Shown piece after piece: positions 35,330-49,500 of a DNA stretch of 64,000 nucleotides; within the stretch, counting starts at the first letter, position 1, and the number at the start of each line of letters is the position of its first letter. The stretch is from the NCBI GenBank assembly GCA_029204225.1, contig CM055102.1, positions 4,305,947 through 4,369,946 on the forward strand, written 5' to 3'. Origin of the DNA: Diphasiastrum complanatum. Its lineage: Eukaryota; Streptophyta; Lycopodiopsida; Lycopodiales; Lycopodiaceae. Under the pieces are notes generated by a model, which was not told where the DNA came from, made no database searches, and saw only the letters and a program-made list of their open reading frames with translations. The translations under genes and the position numbers were made by a program.

Positions 35330-36270
35330 TTGACGTTCATAGATGATTACAGCCGGATGACTACGATCTACTACTTAAAGAAGAAATCTGAAGTGTTTGA
35401 TTCAAGTTCGTGACATTTGCAGAGTGACACACCTCAAAGAAGATTCAGATCATCAGATCTGACAATGGAGGTGAGTACAAAGAATTTTCAAATTTTGCCA
35501 AGAACAAGGGATTGAGCATCAGTTCACTCCTGTGTACACACCAAAATATAATGGTGTCGCAGAAAAAAGAAACAAGACGCTAGTCGAAGGAGCCAGATGC
35601 ATGATGGCATAGGCTCGATTGCCAAGTCAATTATGGATTGAGGCAATAGCTACAGTTGTACACCTACGGAACACATCAACAACGACAGTGCTTGAAAATA
35701 AGACACCGTACGAGATGTGGACAGGTAAACAACCTGATCTATCATACGTATGTGTGTTTGGATGTCCAGCATACAAGCACATTCCAAAAGAAAAAAGGAA
35801 CAAGCTCGATGACAAATTAAAGCAAACGATCATGGTCGGGATACTCGAATGGATCACAAGTGAATAGACTCTACAATCCAACCATGGAAAAAGTTGTTTC
35901 GAGTAGAGATGTGAAGTTCGACGAGTCCACATTCCCTGGACTAAAAGATGAAAAAGACCAAGAGATCTTCACACTACTGCCAATTCAAGAGGGAGATCGA
36001 GGACAGACGTCAAATCAAAATGTTGAGCCACAGACTCCAGAGCAGCAGGAAGCAGAAGATCAACCCCATGAACAAGAAAAGTTCGAGCAGTGACGAAACG
36101 AATCTAGAAGGTCAACAAGACAAAGAAGACCTCCAGACCGTTATGTTGACAATCTTAAGTGGAGCGAAGACACGCAATTCGAGTACTGTAGCTTCATTGA
36201 AGAGCCAACAACATATCAAATAGCTGTCTAGAGTTCAGAGGGAGAATTCTGGATGTAGGCAATGTTAGAA
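35330..36270 (+). pseudogene. Ty1/copia integrase core to RT start
   Basis: Broken frames give 'DDYSRMTTIYYLKKKSEVF' (integrase core), 'IIRSDNGGEYKEFSNFAKNK', then the open frame 35,619-35,867 with 'NKTPYEMWTGKQPDLSYV' and 'VFGCPAYKHIPKEKRNKLD', and 'RLYNPTMEKVVSSRDVKFDE' from 35,860. Next comes 'RPPDRYVDN' and 'EEPTTYQIAV', the start of the copia RT region, cut off near 36,270, where LTR sequence begins. Several stops and a frameshift are present. Confidence 0.9.
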
Positions 36271-36274
36271 GAGA

Positions 36275-36690
36275 TCGAGTCGATGAGGCAAAATGAGGCA
36301 CAAAGCGAAGGTCTAATGGCGAACAATTCGCGAAAGTCAACGTACCTAAAAAATCCTAAGACATGACGCGAAGTGAAACCCGAAGGTCGAATGATTTGCG
36401 AAAGTCAAACATGCCTCCAGGACCAAAAAGACCCAACACGACACGAAACAAAAAGAAACGAAAGAAAATCTTGCGCGCCGCCAGCAGGCAGCTCAACGGG
36501 CGTGGAGTCTTAAACTTCATGCCCAACTGAAACAATTAGCAATAACGGAGAATAACTGATTAGTTAATTAGTGTTAACTACTCTTGTAATTCTCGGTTTA
36601 GCTATCTTGTAAACTCCACATAGTGGAGATATAAAGCTTTTTTTTGAATCAAAAGAATACACAGAGAATGTGTGTGAGTAGAGCAAAAAA
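36275..36690 (+). repeat. LTR fragment, inverted relative to 32,598-33,357
   Basis: The reverse complement matches 32,925-33,300 closely: 'GGCGAACAATTCGCGAAAGT', 'GGAGTCTTAAACTTCATGCC', and 'GAGATATAAAGC' as a TATA-like box. It begins where copia RT is truncated and ends near 36,690 without reaching the primer-site end, so it is partial. Confidence 0.85.
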
Positions 36691-37225
36691 GACAAGTCAC
36701 CATGCAAAGTAAGTATGGGCTCAAATTTATCTTTTATAAGATTTTGGGTTTTGATTTGAATTTATCACTTGTGTTGCATTGAGATTGCCGACCTCGTGGG
36801 AGAAGCCTTTTGAGACTACCATTTTCTAGGTGATATACCAAGCGGTTATTACTCCATTGATAAAGTCAACTTTTCTTTTGATTACTTGTTCTTTTGGTCA
36901 AAAGACGGTCATTGGGGTAAGATTATCTTACTCATCATGGATTAGTGTGCTTGTCATATCTCAAGGGAGCACCTTCTCATGTACATGCACACCGAGCCAC
37001 ATGAGTGTTTCTTTATAGAATTTGCATTACATTAGTAAAAGTTATGTATGGGAAGCAAAGGAAAGGAAAGTCTTGATTTGTATAAGGCTGGCTATGCCTT
37101 GAAATTTACAACCTCCCACATGAGAGAGAGAGAGAGAGAAAGAGAAGAGAGAGAGAGAGAGAGAGGGGGGTATTTTGCGAGAGACTCGTTTCGAAGGGCA
37201 ACGGGATTGCTAGCAGAAGTACAAG
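36691..37225 (+). promoter_or_regulatory. Upstream region and 5' UTR of COX5b
   Basis: The only sequence between the LTR fragment and the COX5b start codon, hence the likely promoter and leader. It contains an interrupted (GA)n tract at 37,122-37,166. No unambiguous TATA box is placed to suit the ATG. Confidence 0.4.
37122..37166. repeat. Interrupted (GA)n tract in the COX5b leader
   Basis: GA-rich run about 60 bases upstream of the start codon, broken by AAAG near 37,140. Confidence 0.9.
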
Positions 37226-40200
37226 ATGCTGAGGAGCGTGGGGAGCATTCTTGGTCGCCGCATCCTCCTATCCTCCTCTAGATCAATCTCACCAATTCCG
37301 CTCAAGACCGCAAATCCGCAATTGCAAGAATGGAGCAGCGGCAGCAGCAGACATTTTTCCATGGCCTCTGGAATTAGTCGCTCCCCCCTGTTGATGTCCA
37401 GCACCGATGGTAATCCTCGAACGTTTTATTTATGCTCTTCGAACAATGAATATTAAAAGAATCTCTCGCACAAAGCTATGCTTTCTCTTATGCCCTAAAA
37501 GTGAGAATCATCAAATCTGTGTTTGGAATCTACAACGAGAAACAATCAATTGAGGGTTAAGGTCAAATCATTCGGTTTGAGGAGTTTCCAGAGATAAACT
37601 AGTTTCCATAGGTTAGAATCTCATTAGTGCTCTACACCCGCAAAGCGCATGCCTGCTGCCAAGAATACGGATAGTCTGCCTTGAGTATACAAAGGATAAT
37701 ATTGAAAAGATTGTTACGCTTAAATGGAGGAATCGATATTAGGGAATGAGCTTCTCTATACATTCCAATTTTATTGCTCCCTGAATGGTCGACGACAATG
37801 ATGGATGATAAGTATATATACGATGCTTGGGTTGTGATGCAGATAAATCCGTAACGGATGGATCTCTGGGGATAGCAACGGGTTTTGAGCGTGAAGAACT
37901 AGAGGCAGAGCGAAAGGTGGAGCCCTAACAATATTTTTCATTAGATTATGCTATTGTTTATTGTATCTTGTGGGCCATTCAGACCCTCTAAAACTGGGGT
38001 TTTGCTGCAGGGTGCTAAACGTTTTGACCTTGAACCGCCACGAGGCCCCTTTGGAACAAAGGTGAGCTTTTGTTTGTATGCTGATGTGCTACTGTAACCG
38101 CAACGTTGGCATTATGTTAGGGTTTTTGTCATTTAGGCATTATTCACTCAGCTTATGCATTTTTTCCGTCAATGCATAAGCTGGTTTGTAAATTCTTTTT
38201 GAAGATAGAATTTTGTCTCCACTCTTCACTCATTTGCTCATTCACCTGCATTTTATTTATGTTGAGTAACAACTTTCATACATGTTACCTATCGATGATA
38301 TCTTGTTTAGTTGAATGATTACAATTGTCAATCTCTCTCTAGGTTGATCGACATGTTCAATTTTTGTCCATTCACGAATCACAACCCCTAATCATTTGCA
38401 AGTACACAAACTAGTACAAGTAATTTGTTAAAAATGATATGTAAGGCTTCAACCAGATGAAAATGCCTATCTTAGCCTTTTGTGTTCATCGTCATGCAAT
38501 ATTTTTCCTTCCAAGTCCTTCATTAACCATGAATGTTGTGAGGATAAGTCTCACATGAGTGATTCCAATATCTTGACTATGAACCACATGGGGACTCGTA
38601 TTGAGTTTGTGTATTTTGAATCAATTATTGGCTAAGTTGCACTGAAGCGGCCATATCGTTACGAAATGCCAAAAAAAGAAAACCTTAATTTTTTTTTATT
38701 TACAGCTTGCAAAATTAGGAGCACTCCCTTCATGATGCATTTATGTGATTTGGGCCCCAAGCTACTTGGAGATCCAAGAGCTCGAAGTTGGGCCTAAACC
38801 TAACCTAACTCTAATTTTTATTTTCGAACTTCTAATTATAGAATTTAACTCCCCAACTCATAAGTCTTGCAATTTCTAACTCTTCTTTCTTCCCTAACTC
38901 GTAAGCTTCCCAACTCTAATTTTATTCTCCTTTCTTCTTGCTCTTCCTCTTGCCTCGCCCCCTCTCCTTTTTCCTCTCCTTTCCTCTCCCTTTCTCTACT
39001 TTGAACTCTCTCCCTTCCACTTCGTTCAACATTGCAAGAACACGCAAAATAGGGCAAATTGGGCTCGCGTTGAGATCTAGACCCACCGTAATTAAAAAAA
39101 AAACAAGGTCCCTTCTTTTCGATTCAAATAAGATCTGAACAATTCATTGATCAATTGTAATTTGTTCACCAACAAATCACGATTCGTGGAAACATTAATG
39201 AGGCAGAGGGGGATGAGATGGAGGAGGATGACGATGTCGAGAAGTATGAGGAGGAAACAGATGAGGGGGTTGCTACCATGTAGGTTGATTTGGAGGTTGA
39301 GACATTGCTTGATCCTTTCCCACTTGTTCACAAACCGAAAGGCATTCTTAGGGGCTTATGCGGGGCAATTTGCTAGAGGCAAGAGCACATGTAGAGGCCG
39401 AGGTGGGCTAGTTCGTATTATAGGGGACAAAGGATGCTCACGTTGCATCTTCTTTATGGAGAGTGAGATTGAGGGATCAGTCTTTGCTTCCTTCTCGATA
39501 GACAATGTTTTAGTTTCTTCAAAGGTTGAGAATGATCAATACATATGCTATCAGGGTTCTCATACTTTATTGTTCGTTTCATAAGCATTTCAAGATCAAG
39601 TTACCTCTATTAGAGTCACTTTTTGTTTTTTCCTCGAGCCTTGTTTTGCTATGATATTCAGTTCCAATTTTAGTTTATCCGTGGAGCTCCTTCCTAAAGG
39701 TCGTTGTGTAGGGTAAGAACGGGTAAGATCCACTCAAATCATAAGTCTATTGGTTGGTACTTGATCTTCTTCTAAGGCGGTCTCCCTACTAGAAGATGAA
39801 ACTATTCTAATTTCTCCTACTAAGGCTTCTAAGGCGGTCTCCCTACTAGAAGCTTATCCTAATTTAATCCCTTCTATGGCGGTCTCCCAACTAGAAGAGT
39901 TTGTACTTAACTAAACTTCTAAATAATCCTTACTCCACAAGGGAAATAAGAAACAAGGTGAGATAGATAATTAATCCATAAGCACAGTCACCATAAAAAT
40001 AAACCAATGGGGAAAGCTGAGTGGGGCTCGAGCACCTACCACAAGGTATTCTTTACACCAATGGGAACACAAGATAGCACAAGAGTGGTCTATTATAGCA
40101 AAGCTTATACAAGTGTTATGGAAGGCTCACCTCCACTCCCATATATGCCAAGAGTGGTGGGCCTATGTTCTAATGTGCTTATGGGACTAAACATAAGCTT

Positions 40201-41324
40201 ATTGCTAATTAGCCTGTAAAATGCCTTCTCTAAACAAATGAAGTGCACTTAACTTAATGAACTTAGGATTTAAATCTTAAACTTAGACTTTCAAAGTTGA
40301 ACTATTGATAGTTAAACTTCAATAATAAAAAGGTCTAAATATAAGGTTTTCCTAAGCCTTTATTTGCCTTATTAACAGAATTGACTTGTGGGCTTACAAA
40401 ACACATGCCACAATAGATTCTTATACTTGAAGGACCTTGGGCTAACATAAGGGCTAACAATGACACCTTTGTCGAAGAAAGAGATTATCTTTCACTACAG
40501 TTTGAAAAAATAAAAGAAAACTAGGAGTGTTATGGTATGCTCCTTTCATAACGCTTTGTGTCGTGTTTTCACAAAGGTCATGCCTCAACTGTTTCTAACT
40601 TGCTCTGATATTTCCCAAAGACATGACAGATTTCATGGAGTTTGTTCAATCACAATCTGATACTCCTCTTGTTGCACCAATCTAGTTTGAACTGTTGGCA
40701 AGCTCTTGGATGAGTTGCTATAAGACTTGAACCATTCTCATAAACACAAACAATCATATCACAAGATATTTAGGAGCTCCTAAATTTTGAACTTTTTTGA
40801 GTCCTTGTTGACACGAGAAGCTCTTACTTAGATTCAATTTGATGTTTTTTGTTTTAGTGAGGGAGGCTTGAGGTCCTACGGTCAGGGAGGATCCTTGTCC
40901 TTTGATTCAAATTGGATAGCTATCATGATTCTAAGGAATACGTGCTTCGTGTGGAATTCTAGGAAGCACCTGCTATTGTGCAATCACATTTTGACGAACG
41001 TATTGTTGGATGCTCAGGAGGGGTTGGAGGTTAGTTTTCTTGATATATTTTTACGCTTGTTGTTGGGTTGAATGATGAGGTTTGAGTCATGCACCATGGA
41101 TGGGCTTGATGATCTATAATAAAAAAAAATGCGTCATGTTTTATTTTTTTGGATTTTTGAAGAGCTTTGATTACTATAGAAGGTAGAAGTGTTTGCTACT
41201 TTTTAGTAAAGTTTTTTTCTAGTCTAATTGTTGGACGTTTCTATCAGAGGATGAGCATGATGTTGTATGGTTCAAGCTTAAAAAAGGAGAACCATATGAG
41301 TGTTCAGTGTGCTCTCAAGTATTT

Positions 41325-41363
<39 letters not shown>

Positions 41364-42435
41364 CAACATGGTTTGCATGCACACTACTTGCTTATGATGT
41401 AGGCTCCTACACAAGTGTAGATTATAATCTTGGGAATTAACTTTTACCTTTACGCGACCTCCCGAACAAAAATAACATCCACAAACACTTGTTGATATCT
41501 CGACCCTCCTCATGGTGCAACTTTGATGATTGAACACTTGGACAAAGATGTAAATGATGATTGCATCAATGAGCAAGTATAGTGGCTGCAAGTAGTCATG
41601 CATTTAGCTATTGTTGGAGCCTTTAGAACTTTTGCATGGCAGATTGAGTTCTTCTATTTGGGATGGACAAATTTACCTTTTGTATTTTGAACTACGGTTC
41701 CCTAAATCGACTTTAAATAAAGGGTCATTGGGCTACATTTGACAGTACTCTCAACCATTCAACAATGGCTTGATCATTACAAAATGTAGACCTTCTAGAG
41801 AATGGCATATCTTTTGGAAATTACCGAACTCTTCTTCAAAAACCATTAGCATTGGCGGATTGTATAAGGAGCCCATACCGACTTAAGCTCTGATTTTATT
41901 GAGACTAGCCTATCTAGATAGGCCAGCTAAAAGTTTGGAATTTGGAGTGACTTCAAGCTCATATCTTCATCGGGGTGATTGTTTATTCAACCATATTATG
42001 GTTTTTGATGAACTAGAATGAATGAAGGCAGACAACTCTCAAGAACACAGATAATTCGATACCATTTTGTAAGTGACATGCTCTTTGATCGCGCTGGAGT
42101 TGGAGGGAGGAATGTTGAAGACACACTATATCATCATGCAACGAAGATGAAAGCAACACTTACACATGAATCAAACTTTGTTGTATAGAATCACAAGACA
42201 TGATTACCTTCAAGTAATAATGGTCTCCTGCTACTCACACATGTATTCCCTCCCTTACATTCTCTTTTTTCTAGACTACCTCGAGTAGTGTGACAGGTCT
42301 GCCAAGCTACAAGAAGTCCATCGACCTATAATAGGTCCATAACTTGTGACTAGAAGCTCGACCGAGACATTAAGCAACGTAGGTACATGGTAACATCTTA
42401 ACGATGGGGTGGCTATTAGGTACACGGAAATAACA

Positions 42436-42496
<61 letters not shown>

Positions 42497-42937
42497 AAAT
42501 AGACATGAGGGTCCGGGCCGGACGCGGCCTTTTTGCGTTCGCGTCCAACGATCGGACCCGGACGCGTTCGACCCCCGGACGCGGGGTCGGACGTGTCTAA
42601 TTTTTTTTTTAATTTTATTTTTGGACGCATCCAGCATCCCGGGCACGGACGCGTGCAGACCTCGGGCGCGTTTTTTTAATTTAAAAAAAAAAACAGACAT
42701 GACCGCGCACGGGGAGCGGAATGGTCCGCAGAAGGAGACAGCGAGAGAGGAGAAAAATAGTGCGGAGAGAGAGCTATGGTGAGTGAGCGAGAGAGAGACA
42801 TGGTGAGTGGGGGTTTGAGAGAGAGAGAGTGTGCATGTGGGTGGGTGATTGTGTGATGATTTGTGTGTGTTTGTTGATTTGTGTGTGCATGTGTGTGTGT
42901 GTGAGTTGATTTGTGTGTACATGTGTGTGTGTGTGGT

Positions 42938-43009
<72 letters not shown>

Positions 43010-43076
43010 TGTATGTGTGTGTGAGACATGGTGTGTGTGTGAGTTTAGGGTTTAGGGTGCTTGGGTCTAGGGTTTA

Positions 43077-43128
<52 letters not shown>

Positions 43129-46100
43129 CGCTCGTCCCATTTGGGATGAGGTGGAGTTGTTGCCCGACAAAAAGTGGCGTTGCCCTTTTCGTCGAAAGCA
43201 ATTCACAGGGAACGCCTCTCGGGTCTGAGCACGTCTGGGGGGATTGCGGGTCCGACCCACAGGGGGATGCTACGGGATCGGCGTTTGTATGGTCATCCTT
43301 TGTGGAGAGGGCTCGCATTCTCGAGACATGCTGAGCCAGGTGCTGAGGCCGACGAGCCATCCATAGATGTCGCGGACTCCGCTTCCACTGGTGCACCCAC
43401 CGCCACCGCCACCGCCACCACCGCCGCCGCCGCCACCACCACCCCCACCCCCTCCGCCAGTACTCCCCATGGATCCATAGCCTCCACTGCTGCACCTACG
43501 CCTATGCCACCACCTCCAGATCCGCACCGTCCGTCCGCATCCTCCACTTCTACACCTACACCTATGCCACCACCTCCAGATCTGTGTCGTCCATCCGCAT
43601 CCTCCCAGCCATGTACATCCCGAGTCACCAGACAGATGGCCATGCCGGGATCTTTCAGAGAGGGGCAGCACAGAGAGGCCACCGGGACCATAGCACAGAT
43701 GTTCTATGACCTGAACCTCCCCTTCATCATGGCCACATCCCGCAAATTTCGAGAGGCTATCTCGAAAGTTGCAGTTTGCGAGCCCACCTACATACCACCC
43801 ACAGCCGATGCGCTTCGCGGCTCTTTGCTATAGGAGCGGGTTGCAGAGGTTAGAGAGAGACTAGCATCGTTGCATGAGGCCTGGGATAGATACGGCTGCT
43901 CCATCGTGGCTGATGGGTGGACTGATCGTCGTAAACGTCCACTCATCAACGTGATTGTTTCCAGCTGCTACGGTTCCATGTTCCTCCGCAGTGTCGACGC
44001 CTCTGAGGCAGGGAGAGTGCACACGGCCGAGTACATCTACGACATCATCCGCGCGGCGATAGAGGAGATTGGGCCACATCGCATTGTCCAGGTACAATTT
44101 TTTTCATTCGTTGCTTGATCATTTACTGCGCAATGTTGATACGAAGGTTTCATTAGTTTTCGATTGATTGCAATGTGTTTTCAAGCTGTGCATTAATCGT
44201 ATCAACTGTTCGTGATAGGTTGTGACGGACAATGCGTCCAACTGCCGCGGTATGGGGGAGCTTTTTATGGCAGAATACCCCTCCATTGTGTGGACTCCAT
44301 GTGCTGCACATTCACTAGACCTCCTCCTGCATTCCATCGGGCGCCTGCCTTGGGTCAGTGAGATTCTCATGAGGCTTGCAGTTGTGGACTTCGTCACATG
44401 CAAGCGCCGCACCACCGCCCTTTTCCGCACATTCAGCAGGTAAGATGCTACTTATTTTTTGGCTCGTTTACAGTTATGTTGCACACGCCAATAATTCCAG
44501 GGTTTAGGGTTTAGGGATGCGTCGGGGTTTTCGTGTGTGCCTCTTATTCCGTTTTTCAATGTAGGCTCGACTTGAAGAAGCCCGTTCGCACCCGCTTCGC
44601 CTACCAGTTCATCATGCTCGAGCGGCTACACCGGCTCAAGGGTGATTTGCGGGGCATGGCTACTTCTGCAGAGTTCATAGCCATGGACCTGTCTCAGATC
44701 CCGGAGGGCTTGGCCTTCCACGAGATCCTCTTCATGGAGCCCTTTTGGGTTGATATGCAGCAGCTCATGGACGTCATGCGCCCCATCTACTCTGTTCTGA
44801 GGCTCGTTGATCGCGAGGGGTGCACGATGGGCCTCATATACGAGTTCATGGACCGCATAGGCGAGTGAGCTGGACCATGCCAGGTATAGCTTTTTTCGTC
44901 TCACAAACTTTCCTTCCATTCGCACTCTATTTCGTACTGGTGCCGCAGCACGCAATTATGTAATTGTTGCCTCCACATGGTATGTTCCACAGGTTGGAGC
45001 CTATTAGGCGGTTGTGGCGGCGACGATGGGATAAGTTTCACCGGCCCATTCACAGTGTAGCCCACATACTGCATCCGCTGTTTCAGAGCGAGCGGTAGTA
45101 CGATGATGGAGAGCTGCATGCGGACTGGTTCTCATACATCCGCCTCCTTAGCAGTGACTCTGGTTTCCACAGCAGGCTCGAGCAGCAAAGGCTGAGTTAT
45201 AGGTAAATTCTTGCTCTACCCCCCGCTCGCTCGCTCAACTACGTTTCGCTTGCTCAATTCAACTTCCCTTCGCTCGCTCAATTGCACTCACGCACATCGT
45301 TGCTCAATTTCGGGCACTGCCTGGGGACCTTGCTACTGTCCGAGAGAACAGGCTTACGCCTGTATCATGGTGGGATAGCTATGGCGTTGGACAGATAGAG
45401 CTGAGGACGCTCGCGTTCCGAGTCCTGTCACAGGTATGTTATCTAATCTCATTCATCTAAATAGTTTCCGCATTGTCTCTATAAGGCCGCAACTCACTCG
45501 AGTTGCTGCCAATTAATGCAGGAGTGTTATGCTTGCGTGTGCGAGCGGAACTGGTCAGCGTTCAGCCTTGTTCACAAGAACAGGCGGAACCGCCTCACGA
45601 CCGAGCGATGCAATGACTTGGTGTATTGCAACACCAACACCAGGGTGGTTCGACGCATCGCGGACAACATGAGGGTAGGAGGCATACGCGCCCTACTGCT
45701 GCAAGTATATTTCTATGCTCTATCGTTTGCTTTCGTGCTATAGCAGACAATCAGTTCAATGCCCTCACGGTTGCTTCGGCTATTCTCACGAATGGTTGAC
45801 TTGTGTAGGTCAATCCCGATGATTGCCTGGTTCCCGGGGCTGATCCAGAGGCAGAGCCAGAGGCAGAGCCAGTGGTTGATCTAGACGAGGTCGCTCGGTG
45901 TGCTCTGCGGGGTGATCCTGAGGATGATGCTGACACCGAGGAGCCTACCCTCCTCCCTGCTGACGTTCCATTGCCCTCCTCCTCTGATGAGCCCACATAT
46001 GATTCAGACGAGACGGTCGACATCGCAGGGGATGGTCCACGTGCCCCACCCAGTACTCCCGCTACATGGACCCTTTTAGACGATGGCTGGACAGAGTATG

Positions 46101-46552
46101 CGAGGGAGATAGAGGCTGCCTAGAGACACATCGCTTTGAGACGGCTCATAGCATCACAGGCAGGCGGTTCCAGAGACCCCCTCGTGGCAGAGGGAGACCC
46201 CTAGGCAGGAGTGTACCGTAGAGGGTTCCTTCCGGTAGACCCAGAGGTAGGCCAGCCAAGAGGGGACGCACTGATGATTTTTCTAGTCGTCTCTTGGCAG
46301 ACGCTGGCCCAGACTTGGAGGAGTCCCAGCCAGACTTTGTATTTGACACCCCTGTAGATGCATCTGGCACATAGAGAGATGATTTTCTTGTAGATATTGA
46401 TACACACAGAGCATCATGTACATTGGCATCAGATGAGATGTATATATTTTTTTACAGTTTATTCGAGTCATGGCTAATTTATCATGGTTGGTTACAAATG
46501 GTTAGCTCTGTGAAATTTGAATAGTTAGTTAGAAATGGTTTGCTCTGTGCAA

Positions 46553-46595
<43 letters not shown>

Positions 46596-49500
46596 AACAC
46601 ATCTTCATGTCTCTCATATCATTTGCATCATGTCCAATCATTGAACATAACACGCTAAACCCGACACCCTAACAAATGGCACAGTTAATATAACACCCTA
46701 AACCCTAAACCCTAACAAATCATCATAAACCCACAACCCCACAGCCATAACCATCAAAACAAGCCACAACCATAATCATCATAACCACAGCCATAATCAT
46801 CATCAACCCCACATCCTCATTGTGTCATAGGCATTGCACCACAGGTACGTGTTGATTCAACATCAAAGCAGCACTTTGTAGCATACACTTAAACTTGTGT
46901 AGAATGCATTAATGGTCTAGGAATACAATCCACAGGTTCGTGATCCTGATACGAACCCAAGGGATCGAGCCTGGCTCGATTCGGGTATCGTTCGGTCAAA
47001 ATGGCCCTTCGACGGGAGAGAAATGCAATTAGGTCAAGCGTAATGGACTAGTTTTGCAACTTTCCGTCCGATGGCCCCGTTTCTCCAAATGGGATCCGTT
47101 TCAGGTGCCGTTTGTTTCGGCCAGTGGACAACCTCGATAGGAACCTGTGGGAACAAACAGACGAGGAACAGATGGACGGTTTGCCCAAAACGTCCGTCCG
47201 AAGTTCGACGTTAAACAGGGCTTCAGGGACACTTCGTCTGGTCGGGACCTGAAAACTAGGAGATGTTTCGGAGCCCTCGTGTTGGTACGCAAAATTTTGA
47301 CAGCGTGTTGCAGCGTGTTGAAGTTGTGCCATAAGTAACTAGTGAGCTGTTGAAGTTTATCCGGGGAAAAACCGATATCATCAACCAAGACATAGTAGTG
47401 TGTAGGACTGCTGAAACTGGTAACCACATCCACTCCCTTTGCACCAGGGTTTAGGGTCACCAAATGGTCGGTGCAAGCTGAGCTTAGTTGTGTAAGTTGC
47501 GAGCAACATTTTCGCTCTTCAAAATGTCTCTTCAAGAAAGACCACAAGGAACTACAAGACGTACACAATACTATGTCTTGTCTGATGAGATCGGTTTAGG
47601 GTTTTGGGATGAACTCCAACAGCAATACTGAAAGGAAACAGGAATTCTGTCACGGTTGCAGCCGAACAGAATGGGATGATGAGATCGCAGCATGAGAATT
47701 TTTGAGAGCCAGTCTTTGTGAGTTGAAGCCTTCTCAATATTTTTCTTTGCATTTATTTTTGCCACAAGGTGATAAACAAAGACCTTGTGCTTTTGACCAA
47801 TTCTGAATGCTCGGGAAATTGCATGTCGTGCCACAATAAGAATCCTTCAAATTTACTTTCTTTAGACGACAAACCAATCTAAGGACAGACATGGATCAAT
47901 ACATATCCCTGTTAATGAGGCCTCTAGCTTCATTCTATTATTTGTACACGTCTTCTCAGGTAATCCAAGTGCCTTATGCTGTCCGGGCATAAGTTTCAAA
48001 AAAATTGTGAAGTCACAAATACCAGGCAAGTTTTCTAGAACTAGTCTATGAAAGCATCACATAAGCAAGACTCAACCCTAGAAAGCAGGAGAGAGAAAGC
48101 TTAAAGAGACTAAAGAAGGAGATCATATCATAAGCCAAGTAACAAATGACACAGAATCCCTACTTATAGCCAAGAGGAAGCCCTAAAAGGAAGCTTCCAG
48201 TGGCTAGGGCCAAACCGAGAGGGAAAATAGTGCGCCCTCCGAAGGCCCCCACTCTCAGTAATATGACCAAATAACCAATATAGTGAATCATAGGGCCCAA
48301 GGCCAATAATATGGTCTAAATGTCAATAATAGGGCCCAAGGCCAACCATATAGTCTAAATGTCAAATAATGAATAAAAAAGGGCCCAAAGCCTGCCTATG
48401 CATAAAGTAAAGTAAATGTAAATGGACATGGCGAATGTAATGAGCCGAGTCCATAACTTTAGGGTCACCAAATGGTCGGTGCAAGCTGAGCTTAGTTGTG
48501 TAAGTTGCGAGCAACATTTTCGCTCTTCAAAATGTCTCTTCAAGAAAGACCACAAGGAACTACAAGACGTACACAATACTACGTCTTGTCTGATGAGATC
48601 GGTTTAGGGTTTTGGGATGAACTCCAACAGCAATACTGAAAGGAAACAGGAATTCTGTCACGGTTGCAGCCGAACAGAATGGGATGATGAGATCGCAGCA
48701 TGAGAATTCTTGAGAGCCAGTCTTTGTGAGTTGAAGCCTTCTCAATATTTTTCTTTGCATTTATTTTTGCCACAAGGTGATAAACAAAGACCTTGTGCTT
48801 TTGACCAATTCTGAATGCTCGGGAAATTGCATGTCGTGCCACAACAAGAATCCTTCAAATCTACTTTCTTTAGACGACAAACCAATCTAAGGACAGACAT
48901 GGATCAATACATATCCCTCTCAATGAGGCCTCTAGGTTCATTCTATTATTTGTACACGTCTTCTCAGGTAATCCAAGTGCCTTATGCTGTCCGGGCATAA
49001 GTTTCAAAAAAATTGTGAAGTCACAAATACCAGGCAAGTTTTCTAGAACTTCTCCTTTATCCTAGCTAACAAAGGCTCCTTTGTCCAAGGTCCGTTATCC
49101 AAGGTTTAGGATTAGGGTATTTTCATTTTGTACAGTTCGTTATCCAAGGTGCAGGTCAACCAGATTCACATTTTTTGCCTTCTGGGGGTAGTGATCAATA
49201 CCCATTTCACCTGGATATTTGGCCAGGAAGATTTGTAAGAAAGCAATGGTCAAAAAGGTCTTTCCAGTGCCTGGGGAAATCTAGGGTGCGAAATCGGGCA
49301 TCCTATCTTTGGCACAACTACGTAAACTGCATGCAGGATCAAGCTCAAGACCAGAAGATTCTTGGGTGAAGTGAATACTCAACATCTCAAGAAGGACCAG
49401 TTGTGACTCCACTTCCAGAACTACATAAGAACATGCAAACAAAAATGTTCTGCTGCTGAAGCTTTCTTGAGAATTGCAGTTTTACTTCTCCATGAAAAAG

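Noticed and set aside
39147-39584. 145-codon frame in COX5b intron 3
   Set aside because: Arg/Met-biased composition, no motif, and it sits within an intron whose flanking exons join in phase.
42085-42150. Alternative COX5b last exon reading LELEGG
   Set aside because: No acceptor adjoins it and it diverges after six residues, while 62,426-62,473 gives the full family C-terminus with an acceptor and stop.
43270-43691. Glycine-rich minus-strand frames that look like a glycine-rich protein
   Set aside because: They are the antisense of the Ala/Thr/Pro-rich linker of the hAT transposase, whose domains on both sides fix the coding strand.
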